Assembly: GCA_012959995.1 (NCBI GenBank)
Contig: DUCC01000026.1
Coordinates: 156,615 to 220,614, forward strand
DNA from: Acidimicrobiia bacterium
Lineage (GTDB): Bacteria; Actinomycetota; Acidimicrobiia; Acidimicrobiales; MedAcidi-G1
Length of the DNA stretch: 64,000 bases
Direction of reading: 5' to 3'
The position numbers and the translations under genes were made by a program. How positions within the stretch are numbered: position 1 is the first letter of the stretch; each line of letters starts with the position of its first letter. The notes beneath the pieces are model-generated. The model ran no database searches, was not told where the DNA came from, and saw only the letters and a program-made list of their open reading frames with translations. This document shows positions 53,625 to 62,379 of the stretch, one piece after another.

Positions 53625-53630
53625 TAGCGT
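53625..53630 (+). promoter_or_regulatory. Near-leaderless -10 element (TAGCGT) of EamA gene
   Basis: TAGCGT ends nine bases before the ATG at 53640. Confidence 0.45.
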
Positions 53631-53639
53631 TATGCCTCC

Positions 53640-54527
53640 ATGGAGAGAACAAGTTTTTTGCACGCTAATTCTGGCCGGTTAGCGGCCAGTGTGGCGGTGG
53701 TGTTTTGGGCGGCCGGCAATGTCATGGTGGCTTCGTTTGATTTGCCGGGTATGCAGATTGCTTTTTGGCGCTTGCTGCTGGGGGCGGTGGTCTATGGCGT
53801 GGTGATGGCGGCTACGGGCCGAAGGGTTACTTGGGCCACGGTACGTTTGGTGGCGCTGCCGGCCATGACCATTGGTTTAGAGATCGCTATTTTCTTTACC
53901 GCTTTGCAAAACACGACGGTGGCCAACGCCACCATTATCGGTACTTTGCAGCCCATTGTTTTGTTGGCAGTGGCTTCTCGTCGTTTTCAAGAGCAGATCA
54001 CAGGTTGGTTGTTTGGTGCTTCGTTGGTGGCTTTGGGCGGGGTGGCTTTGGTTATTTTGGGGGCGTCGAGCGAGATGGTGTGGAGCCCCTGGGGCGATTT
54101 TTTAGCTTTGGTGGCCATGTTTTTGTTTTCTGCGTATTTTGTGTTTGTTAAAAACGTGCGGGGTCGGGTTGACACGTTGACGTTGCAGACGGTGTCTATG
54201 GCTATTGGGGCGGCCACGGTGTTTCCTTTGGCAGCTATTGATGCGGGTACTTTGGCGGTGCCGTTTCCTTCGTGGGGTAATTGGCTGTTTCTGTTTGCTT
54301 TGTTGATGGTGCCGGGCACGGGCCACTTTTTAATGAATTGGGCGCATTTGCATGTGTCGTTGTCGCTTGCTGGCTTGTTGACGTTGTCTATTCCGGTGGT
54401 TTCTGGTTTGGGGGCGTGGCTGGCGGTAGACCAAAAAGTGACCCCGGTGCAAGGGTTGGGCATGGTGGTGGTGATAGCGGTCTTAGTTCTTGTGGTGCGC
54501 CGCGACGCTCGTTTGGCGGCTCACTAA
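53640..54527 (+). CDS. EamA family (DMT) transporter
   Basis: A 295-residue ten-helix DMT protein with two EamA repeats. It resembles the transporter at 2557 in several stretches, such as MQIAFWRLLLGAVVYGV and VPGTGHFLMNWAH (compare IPGTGHWLTNYAH there), so the two are paralogs. The substrate is unknown. It stands alone on the plus strand. Confidence 0.87.
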   Translation: MERTSFLHANSGRLAASVAVVFWAAGNVMVASFDLPGMQIAFWRLLLGAVVYGVVMAATGRRVTWATVRLVALPAMTIGLEIAIFFTALQNTTVANATIIGTLQPIVLLAVASRRFQEQITGWLFGASLVALGGVALVILGASSEMVWSPWGDFLALVAMFLFSAYFVFVKNVRGRVDTLTLQTVSMAIGAATVFPLAAIDAGTLAVPFPSWGNWLFLFALLMVPGTGHFLMNWAHLHVSLSLAGLLTLSIPVVSGLGAWLAVDQKVTPVQGLGMVVVIAVLVLVVRRDARLAAH

Positions 54528-54606
54528 AGGTGCGCAGGTCGGTGGCTGAAAAGATTGGGTGGGGAGGGGTCGTCGAGGGGAGAGTAAGCTCCACTCACAT
54601 CTAGAG

Positions 54607-54633
54607 TAGGCTGTACCCACATCTACTGAGGAG
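54607..54633 (+). promoter_or_regulatory. -10 element and Shine-Dalgarno for the 54639 gene
   Basis: TAGGCT at 54607-54612 and GAGGAG at 54628-54633, five bases before the ATG. TAGAGT at 54602 is an alternative -10. Confidence 0.45.
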
Positions 54634-54638
54634 TAAAA

Positions 54639-54935
54639 ATGAGTCTTGATGGAACTTGGAATGTGATTTTGCAAACACCGATGGGTGCTCAGTCGGGCAC
54701 GCTGACTTTCGCTACCGACGGTGACGTGTTGACTGGTTCAATGTCGGGGCCCCAGGGGTCTATTGACATGGAAAACGGTGTGGTCGGTGACGGGGTTTAT
54801 TCCTGGACGGTCAACATGACTTCGCCGATGCCGATGACCATTGAGTCAACGGCCACCGTGGAGGGCGATGTGATTTCCGGGGAGTCCAAGTTGGGTCCGT
54901 TTGGTACCGCTTCGTTCAAAGGAGAGCGTGCATAA
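54639..54935 (+). CDS. Small beta-rich protein of unknown function
   Basis: A 98-residue protein with GTWNVILQTPMG at the start and repeated Gly/Ser/Asp strand-like stretches (DVLTGSMSG, DVISGESKLGPFG). It looks like a small beta-barrel domain found widely in actinobacteria, sometimes beside lipid-related enzymes, but its role is unknown. A clear GAGGAG precedes the ATG. Its TAA shares one base with the ATG of the YbjQ gene. Confidence 0.7.
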   Translation: MSLDGTWNVILQTPMGAQSGTLTFATDGDVLTGSMSGPQGSIDMENGVVGDGVYSWTVNMTSPMPMTIESTATVEGDVISGESKLGPFGTASFKGERA

Positions 54936-55255
54936 TGTATATTTCTACGACTGATTCCATCCCCGGGCGACGCACCACCGGCCTCTGTGGGGTTGCTATG
55001 GGTTCAACCGTCCGTACCAAAAATGTGGGCAAAGACATTGGGGCCAGTTTGAAGTCTTTGGTGGGTGGCGAGTTGAAAAGCTACTCCGACATGTTGGTAG
55101 ATGCCCGAGCCCAAGCCATGGCTCGCATGGAGACTCAAGCAGCCGAAATGGGCGCCGATGCCATTGTGAACCTTCGCTTGACTACCTCTCAGGTGGTGGG
55201 TGGAGCGGCCGAGTTACTGGCTTACGGTACGGCAGTTACTACCGAGGCTGAATAG
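54935..55255 (+). CDS. YbjQ/UPF0145 family protein
   Basis: A 106-residue protein of the YbjQ (UPF0145) family, predicted to form pentamers and to bind metal. The SIPGRRTTGLCGVAMGSTVRTKNVGKDIGA stretch spans the conserved N-terminus and GADAIVNLRL the end. It is coupled to the preceding gene by a one-base overlap. Its function is not established. Confidence 0.85.
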   Translation: MYISTTDSIPGRRTTGLCGVAMGSTVRTKNVGKDIGASLKSLVGGELKSYSDMLVDARAQAMARMETQAAEMGADAIVNLRLTTSQVVGGAAELLAYGTAVTTEAE

Positions 55256-55584
55256 TTTTGATGCTGGGTGTAGCAGGCCAGTAGGCGTTTGTGGACTGGT
55301 AGTGGGAGTGGCGAGAGAAGTGGTGGGGGCGCAGCGAGCGATTGGTCGCTAAAAGTTGGGCACGGTCCGCCACTACAGGACCCAAGCAACGCGGCAGCCA
55401 AAAGAGGGCTACTGGTTCGCTTTAGGAAACTCAAGCCAAGATTTTATCCGGTGTAGCTAGGGGTGCGTTTAAAACGGGTTGTGCTTTGCGAAGGAAAAGA
55501 GAAAATAGACCCGGCCTGGTAAAGGCCAGGCGGTAGCATCGCAGAGGTGACTAACCGGTCGCTTTTAATCTTCGGGAACCCGCT
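55256..55584 (+). other. 329-base intergenic leader before argS, possible structured RNA
   Basis: No convincing gene is present. The stretch contains several complementary segments in order: CCAGT/ACTGG near 55278-55298, AGTGGCG (55307-55313) with CGCCACT (55368-55374), inside it AGCGA-TTGG-TCGCT (55337-55350), and GCCTGG/CCAGGC (55514-55531). It could be a noncoding RNA or an argS leader. No T-box consensus, no RNase P, tmRNA or SRP signature was found. TAATCT at 55566-55571 may be an argS promoter. Confidence 0.4.
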
Positions 55585-57219
55585 ATGGATGTACGCCAAA
55601 GTCTTATCGAAGCCATCCAGGATGCTTTAGTGGCGCTGGGGGTTGATCCTCTGCCGACCAGCATCCAAATTGAGCGCCCCGCTAACCCCGACCATGGTGA
55701 TTGGTCAACTAATGTGGCCTTAGCTACCGCTAAAAATGCTGGCCGCAACCCCCGTGAGTTGGCCGCTGAGTTGGCCGAAGCCCTCCAAGCCAACCCGCCA
55801 ACTCATGTATCTGGTGTAGAAATCGCCGGCCCAGGTTTTGTAAACTTTCGCCTAGCCGACACTTGGCTCCACGAGGTGTTAACCCAAGTAGTGACCGCAG
55901 GGGAAACCGATTGGGCTCGCCACACCAACGGCGCAGACACCAAAGTAATCGTGGAGTTTGTGAGCGCTAACCCCACTGGGCCTTTGCACGCTGGCCATGG
56001 TCGAGGCGCTTGCTACGGCGACTCGGTGGCTCGCCTCTATGAACGCTGCGGTTACACCGTGGAGCGTGAGTTCTACATCAACGATCGAGGCACACAAATG
56101 CAGCTTTATGCCGCATCGTTAGCCGCTCGAGCGGCGGATCAACCGGTGCCCGAAGGCGGCTATCACGGTCAATACATTATTGATTGGGCGGCCGAAATGC
56201 TGGCCGATGCTGACCCTTTTGCTTGGGGTTACGCCCGAGCTCTGGCCGCTCACCGTGCTGTGCTCGAAGACCTTGACATTCACTTTGACACTTGGTTTTC
56301 GGAACGCTCCATGATTGACTCTGGCGCTATTAACGCCACCCTTAAAGACCTCGCCGTGGCCGAAGCGTCGTTTGAAGATGACGGAGCTACTTGGCTGCGG
56401 TCCACCAACTGGGGCGACGACAAAGACCGAGTGCTGGTTAAATCAGACGGCCAATTCACCTACCTGCTGCCCGACGTGGCCTACCACCGCGACAAGTTTG
56501 CTCGTGCTGACCTGCTGGTAAACGTGTGGGGCGCCGATCACCACGGCTATGTGCCCCGCATGCACGCCGCCATGGCTGCTTTAGGCCATCAATCCGCCGA
56601 CCTTGAAGTGGCCATAACTCAAATGGTCAACCTGCAACGCGATGGTGTAGAGGTCAAGCTTTCAAAACGTACCGGTGAAATAGTTGAACTCGCAGAGGTA
56701 GTAGCCGAAGTTGGCGCCGACGCCACCCGATTTACCTACCTGTTGCTAACCATCGACTCGCCGCAAACCTTTGACTTGGAGTTAGTGGCTCGGCAAGTAA
56801 ATGAAAACCCCGTGTTTTATGTGCAATATGCTCACGCCCGCATTCACTCTTTGGTGGAGCGGGCCGCCCAAGAAGGCTTCAACCGACTGACTTTGACCGA
56901 TGCTGACCTTAGCTTGCTTAGCCACCCTCGAGAACTCGCTCTGCTACGGGCTTTGCATGAACTGCCCGACACGGTGTTACGGGCCGCCAACGACCAAGCC
57001 CCCCATCAAATAACTACTTGGGTGCGCGACTTCGCTGCTTTGTTCCACGGTTTTTATCACGACTGTCGCCTCACGGGTGAGGGCATAGACCCTGCTACCA
57101 CGGTGGCCCGGCTCTGGCTGGCCGAAGCAACTCGTATTGGCTTGGTGGTGGCTCTGGACCTTCTCGGAGTGAGCGCTCCGCAAGAAATGTGGCGAGACAA
57201 CCCCGAGGAGCAAAACTAA
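55585..57219 (+). CDS. argS: Arginyl-tRNA synthetase
   Basis: A 544-residue class I synthetase that charges tRNA-Arg. The HIGH motif is HAGH (135-138) and the KMSK-like loop is KLSKRTG near 360. The N-terminal Arg-specific domain (about 5-95) and the C-terminal DALR anticodon domain (HARIHSLVERA onward) are present. It heads the argS-lysA-hom-thrC operon and shares one base with the lysA start. Confidence 0.95.
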   Translation: MDVRQSLIEAIQDALVALGVDPLPTSIQIERPANPDHGDWSTNVALATAKNAGRNPRELAAELAEALQANPPTHVSGVEIAGPGFVNFRLADTWLHEVLTQVVTAGETDWARHTNGADTKVIVEFVSANPTGPLHAGHGRGACYGDSVARLYERCGYTVEREFYINDRGTQMQLYAASLAARAADQPVPEGGYHGQYIIDWAAEMLADADPFAWGYARALAAHRAVLEDLDIHFDTWFSERSMIDSGAINATLKDLAVAEASFEDDGATWLRSTNWGDDKDRVLVKSDGQFTYLLPDVAYHRDKFARADLLVNVWGADHHGYVPRMHAAMAALGHQSADLEVAITQMVNLQRDGVEVKLSKRTGEIVELAEVVAEVGADATRFTYLLLTIDSPQTFDLELVARQVNENPVFYVQYAHARIHSLVERAAQEGFNRLTLTDADLSLLSHPRELALLRALHELPDTVLRAANDQAPHQITTWVRDFAALFHGFYHDCRLTGEGIDPATTVARLWLAEATRIGLVVALDLLGVSAPQEMWRDNPEEQN

Positions 57220-58490
57220 TGGCCGGCCCCATCCAACAACGCCTGTTGCCCGACACGGCGGCCATTGACACCGACGGTCAAGCCACAGTAGGCGGTTGCC
57301 GCCTAACCGACTTGGCCGACCAATTTGGCACCCCGCTGTTTGTCTACGACGAAGAACATTTGCGGGCCCGCTGCCGAGAAGCCGTTGCGGCCTTTGGCCC
57401 CGGCGTGTCGTATGCCTCTAAAGCGTTTCTTTGCGGCGCCATGGCCCGTTTAGTGGTTGAAGAAGGCATGCATGTCGATGTATCTACCGGCGGAGAACTC
57501 TACATGGCTTGCCACGCCGGAGTTCCCGGCGAAAAACTGATTATGCACGGCAACAACAAAAGCGAACTCGAACTCCGCATGGCCATAGACGAAGGGGTGC
57601 GCCGCATTGTGGTCGACTCATTCGATGAGTTGGATCGCCTTGAAGCTCTGCACGCTGAAACCGGGTCCACCCCAAAAATCTTGCTGCGCATCACCCCCGG
57701 GGTCGAAGCCCACACCCACGAGTTTATTTCTACCGGCCAAGACGACTCTAAATTTGGTTTCACGGTGTCTACCGGCCTTGCTGCGGTTGCCGTAGAGCGT
57801 GCTGTGGTTTCGCCAGCGGTAGAACTCATGGGCGTGCATTGCCACATCGGCAGCCAAGTTTTCGAAGTGGGGTCCTTTGCCCGCACCGTAGAAATCATGG
57901 CCCAGTTTTCAGCGCCCCTCGGTTTGCCTGACCTCTCTATCGGTGGCGGCCTCGGGGTGGCTTACCTTGAAGAAGACCAAGCCTCTACCATTACCCAATG
58001 GGGTGAAGTCGTGCAAGCAGGTTGCGCCGCTGCTGGGGTGACCGCCCAAGTAACCGCCGAACCCGGTCGAGCCATTGCCGCGGCGGCCGCTATCACCTTG
58101 TACCGGGTGGGCACCATAAAAGAACTCCCGGGCCTCCGTACTTACGTGGCGGTAGACGGCGGCATGAGCGACAACCCGCGCCCGGTTTTGTACGGCTCGG
58201 GCTACGAAACCTTTTTGCCACGAGTGGTTGGGCAAGAACGTTCGCAGTCGGTGCGGGTAGTGGGTAAACACTGCGAGTCGGGCGACCTATTGGTGCGTGA
58301 AGGCTGGGTGCCGGACGACCTGGCCGTCGGCGACGTGTTGGCCACCCCGGTAACCGGCGCTTACGGTCACTCCATGGGGTCAAACTACAATCAAGTATTG
58401 CGGCCCGCCGTGGTTTTTGTTAAAGACGGCCAAGCCACCGAAGTGGTAGCCCGCGAGACGTTCGCCGATTTAGTGCGGCGCGAGCGTTAA
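57219..58490 (+). CDS. lysA: Diaminopimelate decarboxylase
   Basis: A 423-residue PLP enzyme that makes lysine from meso-diaminopimelate. The PLP lysine is Lys68 in SYASKAF. GVHCHIGSQ, the AEPGRA loop and KHCESGDLL with the active-site Cys are all present. The ATG at 57219 overlaps the argS stop by one base. It forms an operon with argS, and hom follows after 42 bases. Confidence 0.95.
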   Translation: MAGPIQQRLLPDTAAIDTDGQATVGGCRLTDLADQFGTPLFVYDEEHLRARCREAVAAFGPGVSYASKAFLCGAMARLVVEEGMHVDVSTGGELYMACHAGVPGEKLIMHGNNKSELELRMAIDEGVRRIVVDSFDELDRLEALHAETGSTPKILLRITPGVEAHTHEFISTGQDDSKFGFTVSTGLAAVAVERAVVSPAVELMGVHCHIGSQVFEVGSFARTVEIMAQFSAPLGLPDLSIGGGLGVAYLEEDQASTITQWGEVVQAGCAAAGVTAQVTAEPGRAIAAAAAITLYRVGTIKELPGLRTYVAVDGGMSDNPRPVLYGSGYETFLPRVVGQERSQSVRVVGKHCESGDLLVREGWVPDDLAVGDVLATPVTGAYGHSMGSNYNQVLRPAVVFVKDGQATEVVARETFADLVRRER

Positions 58491-58519
58491 ACGGTTGCCC
58501 ACCAACAACCACTAACCGC

Positions 58520-58525
58520 TAGCGT
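58520..58525 (+). promoter_or_regulatory. Leaderless -10 element (TAGCGT) of hom
   Basis: TAGCGT ends seven bases before the hom ATG at 58533, so hom-thrC-apgM may also have its own promoter. Confidence 0.45.
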
Positions 58526-58532
58526 TAAGGCT

Positions 58533-59831
58533 ATGGAATCTTCCTCAGTAAAGGTCGGTCTTTTGGGCTGCGGCACGGTCGGTGCTGCGTTGGCGCATCT
58601 GATTGTTGAACAACACGACGTGGTGGCTCGACGCACTGGTCTTGACCTCACGGTGGAAGCCGTGGTGGTGCGTGACTTGACGGTAGAGCGCCAAGTGCCG
58701 GTGTCCGCTGAAGCATTCAGTAGCGACCCGGCTGCTGTGGTGGCCAACCCCAACATTGACGTGGTGGTAGAGGTGATGGGCGGTTTGGAGCCAGCCCGGC
58801 AAATGATTCTTGACTCGTTGGCGGCTGGCCAACCGGTAATAACCGCCAATAAAGAACTCTTGGCCGCCCACGGGCCCGAACTTTACGCGGCCGCTGAATC
58901 TGCTGGCGTGGACTTGTTGTTTGAAGCCGCCGTGGCGGGAGCTATCCCCATTATGCGGCCTCTGCGAGAGTCGCTGGCCGGTGAGCCAGTAACCCGAGTC
59001 ATGGGCATCATTAACGGCACCACTAACTTTATTTTGAGCCGCATGACCGACGACGGCGCTTCATTTGCGGACGCTCTGGCCGAAGCTCAAGACTTGGGTT
59101 ACGCCGAAGCCGACCCCACCGCCGATGTTGAGGGCTACGACGCGGGCGCCAAAGTAGCGGTCATCGCCACCCTAGCTTTTGGCGCCCGGGTGTCGTCGGC
59201 CGATGTGCATCACGAAGGCATCACCGGTATCACCACCGAAGATATTGCTTTTGCTAGTCGGCTGGGGCACTGCATAAAACTTTTGGCGGTAGCCGATCGC
59301 AGTATTAATGCGGCGGGTAACCAAGAAATAGGGGTTCGCGTACACCCAGCATTAGTGCCACTAAGCCACCCCCTGGCGGCGGTAAATGGCAGCTTTAACG
59401 CCGTGTTTGTAGAGGGCGACGCCATAGGGCAACTCATGTTCTACGGTCCGGGGGCCGGGGGCCGGCCCACCGCATCAGCAGTATTCGGCGACCTGATTGA
59501 TGCTGCCGGTAATCATCAACGCAGCCACGGGGCACGTATTGGCGACCTGCAAGAAGCCCACATCGCCTCGTTGGATGATTTGAGTTCGGCCTTCTACCTA
59601 AACCTCGAAGTTGAGGACCAACCCGGCGTGCTGTCACAAGTGGCTGACGTTTTTGCTCAACACGGGGTGTCTATCCAATCTATGGAACAAGAAGGCTTAG
59701 GCAGCGAAGCCCGGCTGACTTTTATCACTCACCAAACCCGAGAAGCCGATTTACAGGCCACGCTTAACGACCTCAGTAACTTGGCCGCAGTGCGCTGCGT
59801 GGGCAGCGTGTTGCGGGTAATAGGAGAATAA
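58533..59831 (+). CDS. hom: Homoserine dehydrogenase
   Basis: A 432-residue enzyme that reduces aspartate semialdehyde to homoserine. The NAD(P) motif is GLLGCGTVG (9-17), GIINGTTNFIL is the active-site helix, and the C-terminal 80 residues form an ACT domain (YLNLEVEDQPGVL) for feedback control by threonine. It is followed one base later by thrC. Confidence 0.95.
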   Translation: MESSSVKVGLLGCGTVGAALAHLIVEQHDVVARRTGLDLTVEAVVVRDLTVERQVPVSAEAFSSDPAAVVANPNIDVVVEVMGGLEPARQMILDSLAAGQPVITANKELLAAHGPELYAAAESAGVDLLFEAAVAGAIPIMRPLRESLAGEPVTRVMGIINGTTNFILSRMTDDGASFADALAEAQDLGYAEADPTADVEGYDAGAKVAVIATLAFGARVSSADVHHEGITGITTEDIAFASRLGHCIKLLAVADRSINAAGNQEIGVRVHPALVPLSHPLAAVNGSFNAVFVEGDAIGQLMFYGPGAGGRPTASAVFGDLIDAAGNHQRSHGARIGDLQEAHIASLDDLSSAFYLNLEVEDQPGVLSQVADVFAQHGVSIQSMEQEGLGSEARLTFITHQTREADLQATLNDLSNLAAVRCVGSVLRVIGE

Positions 59832-59832
59832 C

Positions 59833-61209
59833 GTGCGCTACGTAAGCACCCGGGGGTCGGCCCCGGTTCTGGAGTTCGGCGATGCCTTGTTGGCTGGTTT
59901 GGCCGACGATGGCGGTCTTTATGTGCCCGAAACCTGGCCGCAACTGGGCCCCGCCGGCAACGGTGACTACTGCGCTACCGCCGTTGAGGTAATGGCTCCC
60001 TTTGTTGGTGATGCAATGACGCCCGACGAGTTGGCTGCCATGGTGGCCGAAAGCTACGCCTCCTTCGCTACCGAAGAAGTCACCCCTTTGGTTGATTTGG
60101 GCGACGGCCTGCACCTTTTAGAGTTGTTTCATGGCCCCACGCTGGCCTTTAAAGATGTGGCTTTGCAAATGGTGGGGCGCCTTTTTGACCATGAACTCAC
60201 CCGCCGTGGCGAAAAAGTAACCATTGTGGGCGCCACCTCGGGCGACACTGGTTCGGCGGCTATTGAAGCCTGCCGTGACCGAGGCAACATCGAGATCATC
60301 ATCTTGCACCCCGCCGGCCGGGTCTCTGAGGTGCAGCGTCGTCAAATGACCACCGTGGATGCCCCCAACGTGCACAACGTGGCCATTGATGGGTCTTTCG
60401 ATGACTGCCAAGACATGGTCAAAGCCATGTTTGCCGATGCGGCGTTTCGTCAACGGGTGCGTTTGTCGGCCGTGAACTCCATTAACTGGGCCCGAGTAAT
60501 GGCTCAAGTGGTTTATTACGTGGTGGCCGTCGACCGTCTGGGGGGCCGGCATAACCCAGTGTCTTTTGCGGTGCCTACCGGCAACTTTGGCAATGTGTTC
60601 GCTGGCCAAGTGGCCCGCCTTGGTGGCCTCAATGTGCCGCAGTTCGTGGTGGGCTCGAACGCCAACAACATTTTGACCCAGTTTTTTACTACCGGCACCA
60701 TGACCATGGGTGAAGTAACGCCCACCAGTTCGCCCAGCATGGATATTCAAGTGTCATCAAACTTGGAGCGCTTGTTGTTTGAAATGTTGGGCCGTGATGG
60801 GGGAGCGGTAGCCGACCTGTTGCACCGTTTCCGCTCGGAAGGAACCATCAGCCTCAATGCAGAGATTATGGCCGCCCTCGGCCAACAATGGTCGGGTGCT
60901 TGCTTTGACGATGATGCCGTACAGCGCTGCATTGCTGAAGAGGCCGAACGCTCTGGTGTGGTACTCGACCCCCATAGTGCGGTTGGGGTTTTGGCGGCCC
61001 GGCAATGCCGTCGTGACCCTTCAATTCCCATGGTGGCGCTGGCTACCGCTCACCCGGCCAAGTTTCCTGACGCCGTGGAGGCAGCCACCGGGCAACGCCC
61101 ACCGCTGCCGCCTCACCTGGCTGACCTATTTGAACGCCCCGAGCGGTGCTCATCGCTACCCAACGATCTCGCTACCGTGCAGGCCTTTGTTGAGGAGAAA
61201 ATCGCATGA
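59833..61209 (+). CDS. thrC: Threonine synthase
   Basis: A 458-residue PLP enzyme that makes threonine from O-phosphohomoserine. The N-terminal TRGSAPVLEFGDALLAGLADDGGLYVPE region is typical of the long form, and the PLP lysine is Lys107 in PTLAFKD. It begins with GTG. The end overlaps the ApgM-like gene by four bases (ATGA). It needs phosphohomoserine, so a homoserine kinase must exist. Confidence 0.95.
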   Translation: MRYVSTRGSAPVLEFGDALLAGLADDGGLYVPETWPQLGPAGNGDYCATAVEVMAPFVGDAMTPDELAAMVAESYASFATEEVTPLVDLGDGLHLLELFHGPTLAFKDVALQMVGRLFDHELTRRGEKVTIVGATSGDTGSAAIEACRDRGNIEIIILHPAGRVSEVQRRQMTTVDAPNVHNVAIDGSFDDCQDMVKAMFADAAFRQRVRLSAVNSINWARVMAQVVYYVVAVDRLGGRHNPVSFAVPTGNFGNVFAGQVARLGGLNVPQFVVGSNANNILTQFFTTGTMTMGEVTPTSSPSMDIQVSSNLERLLFEMLGRDGGAVADLLHRFRSEGTISLNAEIMAALGQQWSGACFDDDAVQRCIAEEAERSGVVLDPHSAVGVLAARQCRRDPSIPMVALATAHPAKFPDAVEAATGQRPPLPPHLADLFERPERCSSLPNDLATVQAFVEEKIA

Positions 61210-62351
61210 AATACGTGATTTGTATCCCCGACGGTTGCGCCGACCTGCCGGTGCCAGAACTCAACGGCCGTACCCCTTTAGAAGTGGCGCACACCCCGCA
61301 CCTTGATGCCTTGGCCGCTCGGGCTGTGGTGGGCCGTGCCGGGGTGATCCCCGAAGGCATGGCTCCGGGCAGCGACGTGGGCAATATGTCTATTTTTGGG
61401 GCCGACCCGTCAAAGTTTCACACTGGTCGGGCCCCCATTGAGGCGGCCGCTATTGGCCTTACCCTGCGAGAAGACCAGATTGCTTTTCGCTGCAACCTAG
61501 TGACGGTCCCCGACGGCATCATGAGAGATTTCACTGGAGGCAGCCCCGAAACCGCAACCGCCGCAGTGGTTATCGAAGCCTTGCAAGATGCTTTAGGAAC
61601 CGACGAAGTGTCGTTTCATACTGGTATTGGTTTTCGCCATTCGGTAGTGACCCCGGCGAGTTGGCTCGATGCTTATATTGAGCCGCCGCATGACCTGACC
61701 GGTGACCCGGTGGTGGAACCCACCGGCCCGGCGGCCAGTAAGATCGCTGCCCTCATGGAAGCCTCTAAAGAAGTATTGGCTGCTTCAGACCTTGAAGCCA
61801 CCCAAGTGTGGCTTTGGGGACAAGGCCATATGCCGGTGTTGGACTCCCTGCCCGAAACTTACGGTATTTCGGCTGGTTTAGTAACAGCGGTGGACTTGTT
61901 GCGTGGCGTGGCGTTGCTCAGCGGCGTCGAAATACACGACATTGACGGTGCTACTGGCGAATGCGACACTGATTACGAAGGCAAACGAGACATCGCTTTA
62001 GAAAAATTGGCCGATGGCCATGACTTGTTTATTGTTCATGTGGAGGCCACCGATATGGCGGGCCACGCCGGTGATGTAGCGGCCAAAGTGCAAGCGCTGG
62101 AAGATTGGGATTCCCGTATTTTGGCCGGGCTAATCCCTGGGTTAGATGCGATGGGCCCGTGGCGTTTACTGATGTTGCCTGACCATGCCACGCCGTTAAC
62201 TACCCGTACCCACACCCCAGACCCGGTGCCTTATTTGCTGGCGGATTCCCGAACCGACGGCCCGGGGGGCGTGTTCACCGAAAACGGCGTAGCCGACGCC
62301 CCGCTCGTAAAAGGCCACCTACTGTTGCCGCAGTTGTTGGAGCGCACGTAG
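61206..62351 (+). CDS. ApgM-like phosphoglycerate mutase family, candidate homoserine kinase
   Basis: A 381-residue alkaline-phosphatase-superfamily protein close to ApgM. Metal and phosphate ligands are visible: Asp9, Ser56-Asp57, His278, Asp283/His287 in HVEATDMAGHAGD, Asp326-His327 in PDHATP and His336. Related proteins in threonine operons form TIGR02535, proposed homoserine kinases. It overlaps thrC by four bases and holds the place of thrB, and no GHMP-type ThrB is in the window. It could still be a glycolytic mutase. Confidence 0.85.
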   Translation: MKYVICIPDGCADLPVPELNGRTPLEVAHTPHLDALAARAVVGRAGVIPEGMAPGSDVGNMSIFGADPSKFHTGRAPIEAAAIGLTLREDQIAFRCNLVTVPDGIMRDFTGGSPETATAAVVIEALQDALGTDEVSFHTGIGFRHSVVTPASWLDAYIEPPHDLTGDPVVEPTGPAASKIAALMEASKEVLAASDLEATQVWLWGQGHMPVLDSLPETYGISAGLVTAVDLLRGVALLSGVEIHDIDGATGECDTDYEGKRDIALEKLADGHDLFIVHVEATDMAGHAGDVAAKVQALEDWDSRILAGLIPGLDAMGPWRLLMLPDHATPLTTRTHTPDPVPYLLADSRTDGPGGVFTENGVADAPLVKGHLLLPQLLERT

Positions 62352-62379
62352 CGGTTTTTGCGAGATCTTGGCGCCCTCT

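Noticed and set aside
55222..55434. Minus-strand frame of 70 codons with a lipobox-like LLGSC after a hydrophobic stretch
   Set aside because: It starts with TTG, has no ribosome binding site or -10 element, overlaps the end of the YbjQ gene and crosses a likely structured region.
55514..55531. GCCTGG/CCAGGC hairpin as a terminator or attenuator of argS
   Set aside because: There is no U tract after it, and no T-box sequence (TGGNACCGCG) or leader peptide was found.
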